Below, one piece after another: positions 1-8,006 of a DNA stretch of 63,947 nt (the first letter of the stretch is position 1; every line of letters begins with the position of its first letter). The position numbers and the translations under genes are program-made. The notes under the pieces are model-generated. The model saw only the letters and a program-made list of their open reading frames with translations, was not told the DNA's origin and ran no database searches. The DNA is taken from assembly GCA_021604105.1 (NCBI GenBank), contig BQIW01000013.1, positions 1-63,947 on the forward strand, given 5' to 3'. Source of the stretch: Nitrospirales bacterium (GTDB lineage Bacteria > Nitrospirota > Nitrospiria > Nitrospirales > UBA8639).

Positions 1-87
1 TTCAACAAATCGGGCAAGGAAGCGGTGCGGCAGCAGGTGGAAGAGCCGATTTACATCCGCCCGGCCGAGCGGGTGAACTGGCTGTAA
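1..87 (+). CDS. nxrB: Nitrite oxidoreductase beta subunit, C-terminal fragment (partial)
   Basis: Frame 1 is open from the window edge to TAA at 85-87 and gives 28 residues ending in PAERVNWL. From memory, this tail (FNKSGKE near the start, EEPIYIRPAERVNWL at the end) matches the C-terminus of the iron-sulfur beta subunit of Nitrospira nitrite oxidoreductase, which carries electrons from the NxrA molybdenum centre. None of the Fe-S cysteine motifs lies inside the window, so the call rests only on the tail. A strong terminator follows 28 bases after the stop, so this is the end of a transcription unit. A different molybdopterin-family beta subunit cannot be excluded. Confidence 0.6.
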   Translation, partial: FNKSGKEAVRQQVEEPIYIRPAERVNWL

Positions 88-115
88 GCGGGAGCCCACA
101 AGGGAAACCGAAGAG

Positions 116-150
116 CAGGGGGCGACATTTGTCGCCCCCTGTTTTTTTTT
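116..150 (+). terminator. Rho-independent terminator after nxrB
   Basis: An 11-bp perfect stem (116-126 with 131-141, GGGGGCGAC core) with the 4-base loop ATTT is followed directly by nine T residues (142-150). This is an ideal intrinsic terminator for the upstream gene. Confidence 0.93.
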
Positions 151-475
151 GTAAATTTCCTCTCTTGCTCTGTTCATTGGCAGGCCGGAATGTATATTTG
201 GTGAACATTCCCACAGGTTTATGGTCCCCTTGATCTAAAAATGAATAGGCCTTGAATGAGTAAACCTTTATTATTCAACCTAAAAAAGCCATTTGCGCCA
301 TCTCACTATGATCAAATGTTTTTTCATATTTTTGCTTGAATATTCACTCATGTTTATTGAACTTTTCTAGCCGGAGGCGAGTTCGGTATAGTTATTCTGG
401 AGATTTAGAGAAAATTTTGAAAGTAGCTTGCGGTGAAATCACTCGCTGGACTATCTATGGCTGAGGAGAGGCGAC
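151..475. other. Non-coding A/T-rich spacer
   Basis: This 325-base stretch lies between the nxrB terminator and the EgtB-like gene. I see no credible gene on either strand. It is A/T-rich and should contain the promoter of the next gene, but I could not find a -35/-10 pair with good spacing. The only clear signal is the ribosome-binding site GGAGAGG at the right end. Confidence 0.5.
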
Positions 476-1699
476 ATGTCGCAATTGTCACGTTTGCAAA
501 ATGAATTAGAAGTTGCCAGGTCACGCACGGATGAGCTTTTTTCGTTTATGAGGGCTGAAGCGATGTATGAGCGCCCCATTCCTGAGCGGAACCGGATAAT
601 TTTTTACTTGGGACATCTTGAGGCATTTGATTGGAACCAGATTGGTCGGTGGACATTGGGTATGCCGTCCTTTCATGAATCTTTTGATCAATTATTTGAA
701 GCCGGCATTGATCCTTCCCATGGAAATCTTCCCGTTGACCAACCCTCCGATTGGCCAACGATCAATGAAGTGTACCGGTACAATTTTCGTGCTCGTGAAG
801 AAGTGGATCGCCTGTTAACTTCTGTTCCAGAATGGATTATTTATATGGCAATTGAACACCGCCTGATGCATGCTGAGACTAACGCCTATTTGTTGCACCA
901 TTTGGATTCGAAGTATAAGAAGTCTCCGTCCGATTTTTCTTACGTCTCATCTTTTTCCAATTCAGATGAAATGGCCAAGGATGAGATGATCGAAATCCCT
1001 GAGGGTATGGCATCTTTAGGGAAGGCCGATGAGGGGTTTGGTTGGGACAACGAATTCGCGCAACATGAAGTGGCTGTTCCTGGGTTTTTAATCAGCCGGT
1101 ATAAAGTGACGAATCAGCAATATTTGCGATTTGTCCAGGAGGGTGGGGAGCCCTCGGCCTTTTGGGTCAAACGAGGGGATGCCTGGTTTATGCGCACCAT
1201 GTTCCATGAGATCCCATTACCGAAATCTTGGCCGGTGTATGTGACGCATAGACAGGCCCAAGCGTATGCAAATTGGGTCGGGATGACCCTTCCCACCGAA
1301 GCGCAATTCCATCGCTCCGCCTTTGGCACTCCGGCCGGGATTGAACAATCGTTCCCTTGGGGTGATGAGACATCCCAGTTACAACAGGTGAATGTGGATT
1401 CTCAATCTTGGGATCCGGTTCCAGTCAACGCCCCGTCTTACGAGCGCAATGGTTTTGGAGTGGCTCAGATGGTAGGAAACGGGTGGGAATGGACATCGAC
1501 CCTTTTTCATCCTTTTCACGGTTTTTCGCCCCATTCCACCTATCCTGGCTATTCCGCCAGATTTTTTGACCAGGATCATTATGTGGTGAAAGGTGGGGGG
1601 CCTCATACCGCTAGACGGCTTTTGCGCCGGTCATTTCGAAACTGGTTCCGACAAAGTTACCCCTATGCGCATATCGGGTTTCGTTGTGTGCAATCCTAA
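476..1699 (+). CDS. EgtB-like non-heme iron sulfoxide synthase (DinB + FGE-sulfatase domains)
   Basis: The 407-residue protein has an N-terminal DinB-like four-helix domain (about 1-170) and a C-terminal formylglycine-generating/SUMF1-type domain (about 175-407, with GNGWEW and RRSFRNW). Three histidines that fit the EgtB iron site are visible: H47 in GHLEAFD, and H128 and H132 in EHRLMHAE, with the four-residue spacing of the family. EgtB-type enzymes use O2 to join a thiol to the imidazole of (trimethyl)histidine in ergothioneine-like thiol-histidine synthesis. No EgtD methyltransferase is adjacent, so the substrate (ergothioneine, ovothiol-like or selenium analogue) is open. The start is supported by GGAGAGG seven bases before ATG. 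The 3' end comes close to the next gene, suggesting co-transcription. Confidence 0.8.
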   Translation: MSQLSRLQNELEVARSRTDELFSFMRAEAMYERPIPERNRIIFYLGHLEAFDWNQIGRWTLGMPSFHESFDQLFEAGIDPSHGNLPVDQPSDWPTINEVYRYNFRAREEVDRLLTSVPEWIIYMAIEHRLMHAETNAYLLHHLDSKYKKSPSDFSYVSSFSNSDEMAKDEMIEIPEGMASLGKADEGFGWDNEFAQHEVAVPGFLISRYKVTNQQYLRFVQEGGEPSAFWVKRGDAWFMRTMFHEIPLPKSWPVYVTHRQAQAYANWVGMTLPTEAQFHRSAFGTPAGIEQSFPWGDETSQLQQVNVDSQSWDPVPVNAPSYERNGFGVAQMVGNGWEWTSTLFHPFHGFSPHSTYPGYSARFFDQDHYVVKGGGPHTARRLLRRSFRNWFRQSYPYAHIGFRCVQS

Positions 1700-1743
1700 C
1701 GCGTGAGGCTGGGTTTCTAACCTGTGTCGAATCGAACCGTTGT

Positions 1744-3300
1744 ATGCGACTGATCCTACAAAGAGCAGCGTATTGGGGGTCTTTCCTCCTTGTCTTGATT
1801 TTCTGTGGAGATCCAGCTTACGCGATCGACAGATTGGTGATTTTGCATTCAAGTGAACATCACGGGGTGGCCCTTCCGCTTGGTCAAGCCGGCGAAACTA
1901 ACATTGGGGGGTTGGCCAGGCGAGCCACAATTGTCGAAGAAGTTCGGCGAGAAGGCATGCCGGTTTTGTTGGTGGATTCCGGGGATATCCTTATTGGTAC
2001 CGCTTTATCTTCCTGGTTTCGCGGTGAACCGGATATTCGGGCCATGAATCTGATCCGCTATGACGCGATGGTGGCTGGAAATCATGATTTTGATTATGGA
2101 ATAGACCATCTTCGCACATTGGGCGAGTTGGCCGATTTCCCAATTTTATGCACGAATCTCCAGTCCGAGGGATCTCGGCTGCCTTGCCGACGTTCGTTTG
2201 TCACTCGTTTGGGGAATGTAGTCGTCGGGGTTTTAGGAATTGTCGGGAAAAGTAATTTTCCTGGCACTTTCAATCGGGATGTGGCAAAGGAATTATCGTT
2301 GGTCGATCCAATCGGCTCTCTTCAAGCGGAGGCCCTGCGATTACGAACGATGGGAGAAGTTGATCTGATCATTGCCCTCACACATCAGGACAGTGAGGAA
2401 GACTTGAGTATTCTGGAGACCGTTGAGGGGGTGGATGTGCTCATCGGCGGACATACCGAAGGATTTGACGGATTGTATGCTCCTGGATTGACGGCGCCGG
2501 TTGAAACCGTGACCCGACCCCGATCGGTGTATGTGAAGACGCATCGTCAGGGGCGGACAATCGGGCGATTAGATCTGACGATTGCAGACGGATCGGTGGT
2601 CCAGGCGCATTCCTATAATATTCCAGTGACGGCGGGGGTTCCGGTAGAGCCGAAGGTCCAACAACTTCTGAGTGATTATCGACAGCGCTTTGCCCGGCAT
2701 GCCACCCAGGTGTTGGGTGAGGCATTGGTGCGGCTCCAGGGCGATCGACCGATTATCAGGACCCAAGAAGCCAATTTGGGCAATCTGTTGGCCGATCGTA
2801 TGCGAAGCACGTTGGGGACGGATATCGCCTTGATTAATGCCGGACAGATTCGCCGAAGTTTGGACCCCGGTCCAGTCACACTTGGCGATGTACTGTCGGT
2901 ACTGCCCTTTGATTCCGCTCTTGTAACCTTGAATGTGACGGGAGCGATGCTTCGTCAAGTGTTAGAGCATAGTGTGAGCCAATGGCCGAATCATTCTGGG
3001 CGGTTTTTCCAGATATCCGGTCTCCACATTACGTATCAAGGAAAGGCTCCGGTCGGATCTCGTGTAAGAAACGTCATGGTTAGTGGTGTGCCGTTAGAAA
3101 TTTCCAAAACCTATACCGTGGCGACGGACGCATTTGTGGCTGACGGCGGGGATGGCTATGACATGTTGACTCATGTCATACACCGAACGGATCATCAAAT
3201 CCCCTTGAGAGATCTGTTGCTGAATGCCCTAGCTGAGGGTCCACTGTATGCGGAGACTGATCAACGTATGGTGTTTATGTCTGGGGACGAAGAAAAATGA
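1744..3300 (+). CDS. Secreted 5'-nucleotidase/UshA-SoxB-family metallophosphatase
   Basis: The chosen ATG gives 518 residues beginning with a Sec signal peptide (hydrophobic 11-22, cleavage after AYA near 27). An upstream start at 1684 would overlap the previous gene and place 20 extra residues before the signal. Calcineurin-like motifs are present: VDSGD (about 77), GNHDFDYG (about 114), THQD, and GGHTE (about 235). The C-terminal 5'-nucleotidase domain contains GNLLADR, NAGQIR and ADGGDGYDM. Members hydrolyse nucleotides or related phosphoesters in the periplasm with two metals. The first metal motif reads HSSEHHG where the family normally has N-D-x-H, so the usual aspartate ligand is glutamate (E38). 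The substrate is unknown. Confidence 0.82.
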   Translation: MRLILQRAAYWGSFLLVLIFCGDPAYAIDRLVILHSSEHHGVALPLGQAGETNIGGLARRATIVEEVRREGMPVLLVDSGDILIGTALSSWFRGEPDIRAMNLIRYDAMVAGNHDFDYGIDHLRTLGELADFPILCTNLQSEGSRLPCRRSFVTRLGNVVVGVLGIVGKSNFPGTFNRDVAKELSLVDPIGSLQAEALRLRTMGEVDLIIALTHQDSEEDLSILETVEGVDVLIGGHTEGFDGLYAPGLTAPVETVTRPRSVYVKTHRQGRTIGRLDLTIADGSVVQAHSYNIPVTAGVPVEPKVQQLLSDYRQRFARHATQVLGEALVRLQGDRPIIRTQEANLGNLLADRMRSTLGTDIALINAGQIRRSLDPGPVTLGDVLSVLPFDSALVTLNVTGAMLRQVLEHSVSQWPNHSGRFFQISGLHITYQGKAPVGSRVRNVMVSGVPLEISKTYTVATDAFVADGGDGYDMLTHVIHRTDHQIPLRDLLLNALAEGPLYAETDQRMVFMSGDEEK

Positions 3301-3301
3301 C

Positions 3302-3393
3302 GCCAATGGCGTTTCCTTCCTTCCCTGAGCGGCTTCATGTCTTCACGCAAAGCGCTTTGGTGTAAGGAAGGGGCAGGAAGGTCGCTCATTGGC
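3302..3393 (+). other. Possible long imperfect hairpin in intergenic region
   Basis: GCCAATG (3302-3308) pairs with CATTGGC (3387-3393), and the TTCCTTCC tract near 3313-3320 can pair with the GGAAGG tract near 3376-3381, giving a long-range fold. It lies between the phosphatase stop and the ECF transporter and might be a 3'-end structure or an unrecognised leader. I do not recognise a riboswitch class in it. Confidence 0.3.
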
Positions 3394-3557
3394 TGGTCTC
3401 AAATTCCCTGTTTTACCCTCCTTTTGTCTGCATGATTCGGGCGTTACCTTTTTCTTGTTACATAGCTCTTCGGAAACCATATTTGAATCGACCATCAAAT
3501 ATTCCTAATTCATCAGTTATCTGCATAACTCCCGTCTAAGGGGCTTTTCATATATTT

Positions 3558-5972
3558 ATGTCTGTTCCTCAAGGTGCTCGAGATTCACGCAGATGGTGGG
3601 CTGACTTGCTGGCTGTCTGGCGGGATACCAGACAGATTGTTTTGACGGCTCAGATTGCCGCAATTTATGCAGCGATTCTTATTCCCTTTAAAGCCGGCAT
3701 TCCGATTGTTCCTGGTTTTGTGGAATTACGTCCGGCTAATGCGATTCCCATTGTCGCATCGCTGTTATTTGGCCCCGCTGCGGCATGGGGTGCAGGAATC
3801 GGCAATGTCATCGGAGATTGTTTCGGCACCTTGGGGCCGGCAAGTTTCTTTGGATTATTAGGCAATTTTATTTTTGGGTATCTTCCTTTTGTATTGTGGG
3901 GGCATTTGGGGTGGTTCTCATCTGGTCAGCCGCCTTTGGGGAAATCCTGGCGTCAGATGATGGAATATGGTGTGGTGTGTGTGATTGCTTCAGCTGCCTG
4001 TGCCGGAGTGATTGCGTGGGGAGTGGAGTGGTTGGGGTTGTTACCCTTCGTTATTCTCGCTCCAGCGATCTTTTTTAATAATGTGGTGATGGGCTTGCTC
4101 CTCGGTCCTCCAGTGTTGGGCTTTCTCTATCCGAGGGTGCAACGGTGGCAATTACGCTATGAAGATATTCGAGAATCAAATTCTTCCCATCTTCGCTCTT
4201 TCAAAACTCTGCGGTCACATGAATCGATAGGGAGCGAGGAGGCGAATAATGACGATCTCAACGATGCGATTGTGGATTGTCGGGAACTGTCCTTCCAATA
4301 TGCCGCGAGTTCAGCGCCGGTTCTCCGGAATGTTTCATTTTCTCTGGCTTCTGGGGAACTCGTGGTCCTGTTGGGCAGAAGTGGAAGTGGAAAATCCACC
4401 CTATGCTATGCCTGTAATGGTCTCATTCCTCACATGATCCCTGGAATTTTCTCCGGAACGATGATGGTGAAGGGGCACGGAACCATGGATAATCCCGTGT
4501 GGAAACAGGCCGGCCAAGTCGGCCTGGTGTTTCAAGATTTTGATACGCAACTTGTGGCGACGACTGTTGAGAGGGAATTGCTCCACCCATTGGAATATCG
4601 TGACCCTCTGCTTCCTGTGGACGAGGTCTGCCGGCGGGTTGTTCATGCCCTCAGTCAAATAGGGTTGGACAATTGTGCCAACCATGATCCCGTGAGAATG
4701 TCCGGTGGCCAGAGGCAACGTCTGGTAATGGCTTCTGTGCTCGTGCAGGAACCGGCGCTGTTGGTCTTAGATGAACCCGGTTCAGATTTTGATCCGGCAG
4801 GGCGAGCACAATTGCAGGAGGTTTTACGTAATCTTCAACAAGACGGGATGACTGTGCTTATGACTGAGCATGATGATGGCTATTTTTCGCAAGCGGATCG
4901 GGTTCTGGTTTTAGATCAAGAGCAAATCGTGTGGGAAGGGAAACCTGAAGCCTTGTTGCGACAGCCTCGGTTGATGCGGAATTATGGTCTTCGACCCTTT
5001 GATTTGACTGAATGTTTTGAAGAATGGGGCGTGGAAGACTTGCCTATTTCCGTTGAGGAAGCCTGGATCCAGTCTGAGGTATTGAATCTTCGTTTGTCTC
5101 CTCCGGCCGCGGTTCTGGATGACACGCTTCGGTTGGGTCAGATTCCTGGGGAAAAATCAACCATGGCTTTGCCCTTAATTGAGGTTGACCATGTTTCGTT
5201 CCGGTATGAAGAGCAGGCGGTCCTGGATGACGTGTCATTTACTATCCGTCCAGGAGACTTCCTGGCCTTGCTGGGTCAGAATGGATCAGGGAAAAGTACG
5301 CTTGCACGATTGCTTAATGGCCTATTGATGCCAACAGACGGCACCATTGTTGTGGACGGCATGGATACCCGCACCACATCGATGAATGAATTGGCCAGGC
5401 GCGTAGGATTAGTTTTTCAGAATCCTGATCATCAAATTTTTGCGGATACCGTTTGGGAAGAAGTTGCCTTCAGCGCGAAGAATATGGGTTGCTCAAAAGA
5501 GGAGATTGTCGATCGGGTACAGGAATCGCTAGATGCTGTAGGATTGCCCATTGAGGGAAGCCGAGATTTAGATCCGTTTTCCCTAAGAAAAGGAGAGCGA
5601 CAGCGAATTGCGGTCGCGTCTGTGTTAGCTACCAGACCGGGTGTGTTGATTGTTGATGAACCGACGACAGGGCTTGACCCGGATGAAACGGACCGGATGA
5701 TGGCGATGATTCGTCGATTGAACCAACAGGGGCATACGGTTGTGATGATCACCCACTCGATGAAGCTTGTTGCCGCCTATGCCCGCCGCTGTTTGTTAAT
5801 TCACAGTGGGAGGATTCTTGCGGATGGGAACCCGCGAGAAGTTTTTGCTGATCCGGGTTTGATCAAATCAGCATCATTGGAGATTCCGCCCATTTCCCGC
5901 TTTAGTCAACGATGGGGACAAACCTTGCTAACGGTTGAAGAAGTGAAGGCTTCCTGCAGACCAGGGCCATAA
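3558..5972 (+). CDS. ECF transporter: S component fused to two EcfA ATPase domains
   Basis: The 804-residue protein joins three parts. Residues about 20-200 form a polytopic membrane S-component-like region (ELRPANAIP, then LFGPAAAWGAGIGN). The first ABC ATPase follows (Walker A GRSGSGKST about 272-280, signature MSGGQRQR about 380, Walker B LVLDEP), then a second ABC ATPase (Walker A GQNGSGKST about 571-579, Walker B LIVDEPTTGLDPDE). The second signature is LRKGE instead of LSGGQ, which suggests asymmetric ATP sites. ECF importers take up vitamins or metals, with S binding the substrate, A and A' hydrolysing ATP, and T coupling them. The T component is the next gene. No substrate can be read from context. 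Confidence 0.85.
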   Translation: MSVPQGARDSRRWWADLLAVWRDTRQIVLTAQIAAIYAAILIPFKAGIPIVPGFVELRPANAIPIVASLLFGPAAAWGAGIGNVIGDCFGTLGPASFFGLLGNFIFGYLPFVLWGHLGWFSSGQPPLGKSWRQMMEYGVVCVIASAACAGVIAWGVEWLGLLPFVILAPAIFFNNVVMGLLLGPPVLGFLYPRVQRWQLRYEDIRESNSSHLRSFKTLRSHESIGSEEANNDDLNDAIVDCRELSFQYAASSAPVLRNVSFSLASGELVVLLGRSGSGKSTLCYACNGLIPHMIPGIFSGTMMVKGHGTMDNPVWKQAGQVGLVFQDFDTQLVATTVERELLHPLEYRDPLLPVDEVCRRVVHALSQIGLDNCANHDPVRMSGGQRQRLVMASVLVQEPALLVLDEPGSDFDPAGRAQLQEVLRNLQQDGMTVLMTEHDDGYFSQADRVLVLDQEQIVWEGKPEALLRQPRLMRNYGLRPFDLTECFEEWGVEDLPISVEEAWIQSEVLNLRLSPPAAVLDDTLRLGQIPGEKSTMALPLIEVDHVSFRYEEQAVLDDVSFTIRPGDFLALLGQNGSGKSTLARLLNGLLMPTDGTIVVDGMDTRTTSMNELARRVGLVFQNPDHQIFADTVWEEVAFSAKNMGCSKEEIVDRVQESLDAVGLPIEGSRDLDPFSLRKGERQRIAVASVLATRPGVLIVDEPTTGLDPDETDRMMAMIRRLNQQGHTVVMITHSMKLVAAYARRCLLIHSGRILADGNPREVFADPGLIKSASLEIPPISRFSQRWGQTLLTVEEVKASCRPGP

Positions 5973-6042
5973 GAAATGTGATCGATACTTGACAGATGAT
6001 GGAGAGGGTATTTGTGAGATTCGTAGGGTCTGGTAAAAACGG

Positions 6043-6831
6043 ATGATTGTATCTCTGTATCTTTCTAGAAAATCGTGGATGCATCGGTTAGATGGACGCA
6101 CCAAAGTTCTGACGGTACTTGGGGTGTTCGGGCTAGCTCTCTGTTTTTCTGATCCGTTTTACTTGCTGGTTGTATTTGGATTCGTAATGAGTGGGTTAGC
6201 CTTGTCCGGCGCGTGGGCTAATGTGAGGAAAATGGGGATGCTGACGGTTCTCCTATTTGGCTATAGCGTGGCTCTCTGGCCTTTCTTTGTCGAAGGCATA
6301 ACACCAGTGCCCTTCTTTGGCGGGCTTGGAGTGACCTGGGAAGGCGTCAGGGTTGGCTTAGGAATGGGCCTGCGATTGTTGATAATGCTCTGGGGTGGAA
6401 TTTGGCTACTCTCGACGATGTCGATTGAAGAACTCGCCCAGGCCTCTCAGCAATTAGGACTTCCTTCACGGGCAGCTTTTGTCTTCTCACTCGCGTTCCG
6501 GTGGGTGGGAATGTTATTGGGAGCAGGGGTGGGCGTAGTGCAAGCGCAGCGCTCACGCGGATTGGACGTGTCGACGGGCGGAATTCTGCAACGTATTCGT
6601 AAATACGTACCTCTGGTGATCCCATTGATCGGGCATGCCCTTCGTCAGACCAATCTTCTGGCGATGTCTTTAGAGTCCAAAGGGTTCCATCCCTTAGCGA
6701 AACGGCATTTTTACTCTACCGGGAAATTGGGAGCCCAAGACTATGGGGTCATGAGTATGATGTTGATTTTGGTCGGTGTAGGCATTTGGTTGCGATGGCA
6801 CGGGATTGGAACGCTCAAATTGCAATTTTGA
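6043..6831 (+). CDS. Energy-coupling factor transmembrane protein EcfT
   Basis: This 262-residue membrane protein begins 70 bases after the fused S-A-A' gene. It has about five hydrophobic segments and the two coupling-helix signatures of EcfT proteins: QRSRGLD near residue 170 and SLESKGF near residue 209. EcfT links ATPase movement to tilting of the S component. With the preceding gene it gives a complete two-gene ECF transporter. The ATG has only a weak Shine-Dalgarno sequence. Confidence 0.85.
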   Translation: MIVSLYLSRKSWMHRLDGRTKVLTVLGVFGLALCFSDPFYLLVVFGFVMSGLALSGAWANVRKMGMLTVLLFGYSVALWPFFVEGITPVPFFGGLGVTWEGVRVGLGMGLRLLIMLWGGIWLLSTMSIEELAQASQQLGLPSRAAFVFSLAFRWVGMLLGAGVGVVQAQRSRGLDVSTGGILQRIRKYVPLVIPLIGHALRQTNLLAMSLESKGFHPLAKRHFYSTGKLGAQDYGVMSMMLILVGVGIWLRWHGIGTLKLQF

Positions 6832-7065
6832 GAATTGGAGGTTTGCATAACGCGGGGTATACCCACTTGGACTTCCCTAAGCCAGGTACAACAATACGGG
6901 TCTTCTCATCCATTGCGAGATGCGGCAAGCGTTGGCTGAATAAGGTTGACCACGGAAAGAAGGGTTCTCCCAAAAGCTTTAGGGGAAATGCTTTTATCGT
7001 GGAGAAGGCAGGTGAAAGATTTCAGAAGGAATTACTGAGAATCGGATGTGGAGGTGGTGAAACAC

Positions 7066-7272
7066 CTAGCTTACCATGGGAATGTGCCGGCAGGACGTTT
7101 CTTCTTCGGCAAGTGCGACAAATTTAGATATCTTTTTGATGCAACGGCCACAGCACTGCCGTTTGTCATTGAGTTCGAGTGCGTCCGCAAGCTTTATGGG
7201 ACAAGTGACACCTGCTTGTCCAAGTTCACGGACATCGGATTCTTTGATACCTTTGCAAATACAGATAAACAT
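7066..7272 (-). CDS. Bfd-type [2Fe-2S] protein (bacterioferritin-associated ferredoxin-like)
   Basis: The 68-residue protein carries C4-x-C6 and C41-x2-C44 (MFICICKGI and RQCCGRC), the four-cysteine pattern of the BFD-like [2Fe-2S] fold, plus the typical helical middle. Bfd proteins reduce stored ferric iron in bacterioferritin for release; related domains sit in nitrite and sulfite reductases. No bacterioferritin gene is adjacent. The gene runs against its neighbours, and a perfect 7-1-7 Fur palindrome lies 36 bases upstream of its start, so iron-dependent repression is likely. The extra C40 next to C41 is not a usual ligand. Confidence 0.85.
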   Translation of the reverse strand: MFICICKGIKESDVRELGQAGVTCPIKLADALELNDKRQCCGRCIKKISKFVALAEEETSCRHIPMVS

Positions 7273-7308
7273 AAAAAATCCGTTACTTAATGAATGGCCT
7301 TTCGAAAA

Positions 7309-7323
7309 TGATAACCGTTATCA
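7309..7323 (-). promoter_or_regulatory. Fur box upstream of bfd
   Basis: TGATAAC-C-GTTATCA is a perfect 7-1-7 inverted repeat matching the Fur consensus TGATAAT-n-ATTATCA at 13 of 14 arm positions allowing the paired T-to-C change. It overlaps a TATCAT hexamer on the minus strand that may be the -10 of the bfd promoter. Repression by iron-loaded Fur is inferred. Confidence 0.75.
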
Positions 7324-7507
7324 ATCTAAGGACATTTTACTCACCAACTTTGTTCATGTCAAGATCTTGGTGTTTGATGTAAGGTATTGAAAATTATTAG
7401 GTTATTTCTGTTTATGTGATATTGTTTTTCGTTTAGCTCTATCGTATCAATACTTTTCTCTGACATAAAAAGGTCAAAAATTGGTATCGGTATCAAGGGG
7501 ATTTTAC

Positions 7508-7831
7508 ATGGAATGGGCCAGGTGTGTGATAGAACAATCGAAAGGTGTAGAAATTCGAATTTACATTCAGCCACGAGCATCAAAAACGGAGATTGTTGGG
7601 CTCCATGGGGAAGCCTTGAAGATTCGCGTAGCGTCTCCGCCGGTAGATGGTCAGGCGAATGTAGAATTATGTCGATTTTTGGCACGACATTTTGGTGTTC
7701 CCCGCCAAAATGTGCGGCTGAAATCGGGAACGAGTTCAAGACAGAAGCGAGTCTTTATTGAAGGGAAAATCTTAGCCGAGTTAGCAGCAAGCCTGACGGA
7801 AAGCCTTAAGGGACTAAAGGCAGATAGATAG
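7508..7831 (+). CDS. DUF167/YggU family protein
   Basis: The 107-residue protein matches the small DUF167 (UPF0235) family: IQPRASKTEIVG, LKIRVASPPVDGQAN and LKSGTSSRQKRV are its conserved blocks. These proteins have an alpha/beta fold and no settled function. The ATG at 7508 is preferred over an in-frame upstream codon at 7481 because AAGGGG lies eight bases before it and the domain starts just after. The gene stands alone. Confidence 0.85.
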   Translation: MEWARCVIEQSKGVEIRIYIQPRASKTEIVGLHGEALKIRVASPPVDGQANVELCRFLARHFGVPRQNVRLKSGTSSRQKRVFIEGKILAELAASLTESLKGLKADR

Positions 7832-8006
7832 ACGGGGGTGTTGGGGGTATTAAGAGAAGAATTAGTCAGATAGTAGGGTGAGTTTACAACCTTTGAAGCC
7901 ACTTTTATAATGCCGAGCCGTAGTTGTGGTTACAATGCGGTTTGGGATTGTGCTAGGCAAGAATCCTTCTTGTAGCCATTTGACACCCTCGGTTATTAAT
8001 CAATAC

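Noticed and set aside
3301-3557. Cobalamin, thiamine or preQ1 riboswitch before the ECF transporter
   Set aside because: I looked for the conserved core boxes of these classes and found none; only a loose long-range hairpin is visible.
6786-7127. 113-codon plus-strand frame after ecfT
   Set aside because: It overlaps the end of ecfT and the Bfd gene, has no ribosome-binding site and no protein-like pattern. The 6832-7065 gap looks non-coding.
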